A DNA stretch of 64,000 bases from DASQMT01 sp963827335 (GTDB lineage Bacteria; Actinomycetota; Thermoleophilia; Solirubrobacterales; Solirubrobacteraceae): contig CAWHAP010000020.1 in the NCBI GenBank assembly GCA_963827335.1, positions 124,001 to 188,000 of the forward strand, given 5' to 3'. The notes under the pieces are model-generated. The model was not told the origin of the DNA. It saw only the letters and a list, made by a program, of their open reading frames with translations, and made no database searches. The stretch's first letter is position 1, and every line of letters starts with the position of its first letter. Below are positions 60,999 to 64,000 of the stretch, one piece after another. A program made the position numbers and the translations under genes.

Positions 60999-61322
60999 TT
61001 ACCCCGCGAGCGACTCCGGAACTCGGGCTGCGCGGCGGCGGACGCGGAGGCGCAGGAGATGCGTCGTGCTCGCGGCGGCGATGCCCAGGGCGGCGACGAT
61101 CGACAACGAGACGGGCGCCCAGGGGAACGGGTCCGACGGAGCCGGCTCCTGCGGGAGCGTGAGCGGCTCCGCGTCGCCGTAGGACGAGTAGTAGCGCTCC
61201 TGGGAGAGGGCCGCGGCCGTCTGCGGATCGTCGATCGGCCGGGCGGCGGCCGCGCTCGCGAGCGCGCCGGCGAGCAGCGTGCAGAGGACGGCGGTGCGGA
61301 CGGTGCGGCGTGCGAGGGACAT
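60999..61322 (-). CDS. Small exported protein with C-terminal membrane helix
   Basis: 107 residues. The signal peptide VRTAVLCTLLAGALASAAAA is followed by a short exposed part (RPIDDPQTAAALSQERYYSS, YGDAEPLTLPQEP) and a transmembrane helix (PVSLSIVAALGIAAASTTHL), then a basic tail. AGGAGG lies four bases before the ATG. The function is unknown; the Tyr-Tyr-Ser-Ser-Tyr segment is the only notable feature. Confidence 0.75.
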   Translation of the reverse strand: MSLARRTVRTAVLCTLLAGALASAAAARPIDDPQTAAALSQERYYSSYGDAEPLTLPQEPAPSDPFPWAPVSLSIVAALGIAAASTTHLLRLRVRRRAARVPESLAG

Positions 61323-61398
61323 GTGGCCTCCTGGGCTGGTCTGGCCGGCGCTGCACGGCCGGCGATGTGGACGAGCCGCAACGTTGGCCCGGACCGGT

Positions 61399-61420
61399 CT
61401 ACGCCCGATCTGCGCCCGGT
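61399..61420 (+). promoter_or_regulatory. Tandem 11-bp repeats upstream of the SARP-STAND gene
   Basis: CTACGCCCGAT (61399-61409) is directly followed by CTGCGCCCGGT (61410-61420), nine of eleven bases alike, with no gap. SARP activators bind direct repeats with exactly 11-bp period. The site is about 146 bases before the start at 61566. Confidence 0.5.
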
Positions 61421-61565
61421 CGCAGCACGGGGTCTGCCGGGCCGCCGGCTCCGGGCTTAGACCAGCCGTAGACCGCGCCGAGGCACGCTTGCCGCCGCCG
61501 GTTGATCGGTCCCGCACGAGGTGGTTGGGTTGGTCGCGCACGCGCATCACGACATTCGCCGCTCC

Positions 61566-64000
61566 ATGCAGATCCGCGTCCTCGGACATCTAGAGGCCAG
61601 CGTCGACGACCGCCCGATCGGATTGGGGGGCGCGAAGCAGCGCGCCGTGCTCGCGATGCTGGGGCTCGAGGCCAATCGCACGGTGACGGCGGACCGCCTG
61701 ATCGAGGGGCTCTGGGGTGAAGCGCCGCCCGCGAGCGCCACGAAGATGGTCCAGAACTACGTCTGGCGGCTGCGCGGCGTGCTGGCCGCGGACGGCGGGG
61801 CGGAGATCTTCACGCACGGACGCGGCTACGAGCTGCGGATCGATCCGGACGGGGTGGACGTCCATCGCCTCGAACGGCTCGTCACCGAGGCCGGGCGTGC
61901 GGCCGAGGCGGGCGAGCCCGGGGTCGCGGCACGCGAGGCGCTGGCGCTGTTCCGCGGCGATCCGCTGGCCGATCTGGCCGGCGAGCCGTTCGCCGCCGCC
62001 GAGATCCGCAGGCTCGGAGAGCTGCGCGAGACGGCGGCGGAGCTCGCGATCGACGCGGACCTCGCCGCCGGCCGCCATCAGGAGGTCGTGGGCGAGATCG
62101 ATGCGCTGCTGACCGGGAACCCGCTGCGCGAGCGGCTGCACGCGCAGCGGATGCTGGCGCTGTATCGGTGCGGGCGTCAGGCCGAGGCGCTCGAGGCCTA
62201 CCGCGTCGCCAGGCACAGGCTGGTCGAGGAGATCGGGGTCGAGCCGGGTCCGCAGCTGCGGACCCTGCACGACTCGATCCTGCGCCAGGACCCGTCGCTG
62301 GACGTGGACCCCGCCGTCACCGAGCTCCCGCGCGAGCTCGACGCGACGTCCTCGGCTCCGCTGACCGGCCGCGACGACACGATGCGGCGGATCCACGCGC
62401 ACTGGCGGCGGGCCGCCGGGGGCGCCGGCGCGCTGGTGACGGTCGTCGGCGGGTACGGGATGGGCAAGACGAGGGTCGCCGCGGCGATCGCGGGCGACGC
62501 GCACCGTGAGGGGGCGGCCGTGCTCTACGCGGCCGGGACCGGACCTCCTGAAGCGGCGCTCGCCGCGATCGCGCGCACGCTCGGCGCTCGGCGGCCCACC
62601 CTGCTCGTCCTCGACGACCTGGACCGCGCGCCCGTCGAGGTGCATGCCGCGCTGCGCGACCTCGCCCCGCGCCTCGTCGCGCTGCCCGCCCTCGTCGTCG
62701 CCACCGGCCAGGAGGCAGCAGGGCCCGAGCCGCGCGACGCCGTCGCGCTCGAGCCGCTCGAGGTGGGGGCCGTGCGGGAGATCGCGGGCTTGTACGCCTC
62801 GGGCGCCGACGCCGGCGCGATCCCCGTCGACGCGCTCTTCGGGGCGAGCCGCGGCGTCCCGCGGCGCGTCCACGAGGCGGCGAGCGAGTGGGCGCGGCAA
62901 GAGGCCAGGCGCCGCGTCGACGCCGTGGCGGGCCGGACGGCGCTCGGTCGCAGCCAGGCCCGGGCGCTGGAGGTCGAGCTGACCGGCAGCGTCGTCGACC
63001 TGCAGTCGGCGCGCGAGCGCGCCCGGCGGGTGATCGGAGGCGACGAGGACGCCGAGGCGCCGGTGGTCTGCCCGTACAAGGGCCTGGCGACCTTCGACAC
63101 GGACGACGCCGGCCACTTCTTCGGGCGCGAGCAGCTCGTGGCCGAGATGGTCGCGCGGCTCGTCGGCGCGCCCCTGCTCGGCGTGGTCGGTGCGTCGGGC
63201 AGCGGCAAGTCGTCGGCCGTCCGGGCCGGTCTGCTGCACGCGCTCGCAGGCGGCGTGCTGCCGGGCAGCGACGGATGGCCGCGTGTCCTGCTCCGGCCCG
63301 GCGCGCATCCGATGTCCGAGCTCCGCCGCGCGGTCGGCCACCTCGGCGGCGAGCAGCGCGCCGTGCTCGCCGTCGATCAGTTCGAGGAGCTGTTCACCGC
63401 CTGCCGCGACGAGGGCGAGCGCAGCGAGTTCGTGGCGGAGCTCGTCCGCGCCGCGCGCGATCCGGATCGCGGCGGCGTCGTGCTCGCGGTGCGCGCCGAC
63501 TTCTACGGCCGCTGCGCCGCCTATCCCGACCTCTCGCACCTGCTCGGCGCGAACACCGTCCTCGTCGGCGGGATGACACGGCAGGAGCTCCGGCGTGCGA
63601 TCGAGCGGCCGGCGCAGCGGGTCGGCCTGCAGGTCGAGCCGGAGCTCGTCGACGCGCTGCTGTCCGACGTCGACGGCGAGCCCGGCGCCCTGCCGCTCCT
63701 CTCGACCGCGCTGCTCGAGCTCTGGCGCCGGCGCGACGGGCGGCGCTTGACGCTCGCCGCGTACACGCAGAGCGGCGGCGTCCGGGGTGCCGTCGGGCGG
63801 CTCGCCGAGGACGCGTTCACGCAGCTCGACGCGAGCGCGCAGGGCGTGGCTCGCAACGTGCTGCTGCGGCTCGCCGGCGAGGACGAGGGCCACGTGATCG
63901 TGCGCCGCCGGATCGCGCTCTCGGAGCTGGAGGTCGAGCGCCGCCCGGACGTCGCCGAGGTCCTCGCGCGGCTCACCCAGAGCCGCCTCGTGACGATCGG
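61566..64000 (+). CDS. SARP-nSTAND1 regulator, cut by window edge
   Basis: At least 811 residues, frame open to the window end. Residues 1-95: OmpR-like winged helix of SARP (MQIRVLGHLEASVDDRPIGL, VQNYVWRLRGVLAADGGAEI). Residues 96-240: BTAD (EALALFRGDPLADLAGEPFA, LRERLHAQRMLALYRCGRQA, VEEIGVEPGPQLRTLHDSIL). A first ATPase-like P-loop follows (VVGGYGMGKTRVAA, about 293-305). From about 500 the nSTAND1 module starts with PYKGLATFDTDDAGHFFGRE, and a second P-loop is GASGSGKSSAVRA at about 541-553. Relatives usually end in WD40 repeats, which would lie beyond the window. Confidence 0.9.
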   Translation, partial: MQIRVLGHLEASVDDRPIGLGGAKQRAVLAMLGLEANRTVTADRLIEGLWGEAPPASATKMVQNYVWRLRGVLAADGGAEIFTHGRGYELRIDPDGVDVHRLERLVTEAGRAAEAGEPGVAAREALALFRGDPLADLAGEPFAAAEIRRLGELRETAAELAIDADLAAGRHQEVVGEIDALLTGNPLRERLHAQRMLALYRCGRQAEALEAYRVARHRLVEEIGVEPGPQLRTLHDSILRQDPSLDVDPAVTELPRELDATSSAPLTGRDDTMRRIHAHWRRAAGGAGALVTVVGGYGMGKTRVAAAIAGDAHREGAAVLYAAGTGPPEAALAAIARTLGARRPTLLVLDDLDRAPVEVHAALRDLAPRLVALPALVVATGQEAAGPEPRDAVALEPLEVGAVREIAGLYASGADAGAIPVDALFGASRGVPRRVHEAASEWARQEARRRVDAVAGRTALGRSQARALEVELTGSVVDLQSARERARRVIGGDEDAEAPVVCPYKGLATFDTDDAGHFFGREQLVAEMVARLVGAPLLGVVGASGSGKSSAVRAGLLHALAGGVLPGSDGWPRVLLRPGAHPMSELRRAVGHLGGEQRAVLAVDQFEELFTACRDEGERSEFVAELVRAARDPDRGGVVLAVRADFYGRCAAYPDLSHLLGANTVLVGGMTRQELRRAIERPAQRVGLQVEPELVDALLSDVDGEPGALPLLSTALLELWRRRDGRRLTLAAYTQSGGVRGAVGRLAEDAFTQLDASAQGVARNVLLRLAGEDEGHVIVRRRIALSELEVERRPDVAEVLARLTQSRLVTI

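Overview
The window is 64 kb of very GC-rich DNA (estimated above 70 percent by eye), densely packed with genes rich in Ala, Arg and Gly. Gene content points to a soil-type actinobacterium: SARP and large LuxR ATPase regulators, ECF sigma factors with zinc anti-sigma factors, monomeric isocitrate dehydrogenase, a DesA3-like desaturase with its reductase, DUF4242 and MMPL proteins. The class Thermoleophilia (Solirubrobacter or Conexibacter relatives) is my best guess. This is inference, because no rRNA or marker tree is available. I see no rRNA, tRNA, CRISPR array, insertion sequence or replication origin, and no stretch over 300 bases without a gene.

Layout. 1-1700: start of monomeric isocitrate dehydrogenase, a minimal AraC regulator with a VOC protein, and a membrane protein. 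1666-11625: a surface or secretion locus with two DUF6916 proteins (one with a Tat signal), a GNAT acetyltransferase, three paralogous tail-collar (MdpB-type) proteins and a 2258-residue Ig-like/beta-helix protein. 11758-20095: RNase H-like protein, a MarR/drug-exporter pair with a clear operator, rhodanese-cupin, a chemoreceptor, VOC, a second drug exporter, and an ECF sigma with its anti-sigma. 20155-26415: penicillin acylase, then a betaine/osmotic-stress block (IclR, BCCT carrier, orphan OpuAC-type binding lipoprotein, Hsp20). 26429-35499: response regulator, large LuxR, DUF4242, lipoprotein hydrolase with PadR, small enzymes and secreted proteins. 35615-40363: beta-propeller, MMPL exporter, and a sigma-like protein overlapping an HTH protein. 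40360-46757: fatty-acid desaturase with its reductase, NylB-like hydrolase, lone LivM permease, RTX-type protein. 46882-53077: GH97 alpha-glucosidase with a divergent LacI regulator, small membrane protein, FAD oxidoreductase and homocysteine methyltransferase. 53187-64000: two SARP-type giants, a degenerate receiver, 5'-nucleotidase, hydrolase, DMT exporter and small proteins.

Two themes run through the region. Many genes have a TANNNT -10 box whose last base lies only 6-7 bases before the start codon, which predicts leaderless mRNAs. Regulators sit next to likely targets, with readable operators in front of the exporter at 12771, the BCCT carrier, LivM and GH97. The most unusual gene group is the collar/DUF6916/giant-protein locus. 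It carries phage-tail-like proteins but no other phage genes.
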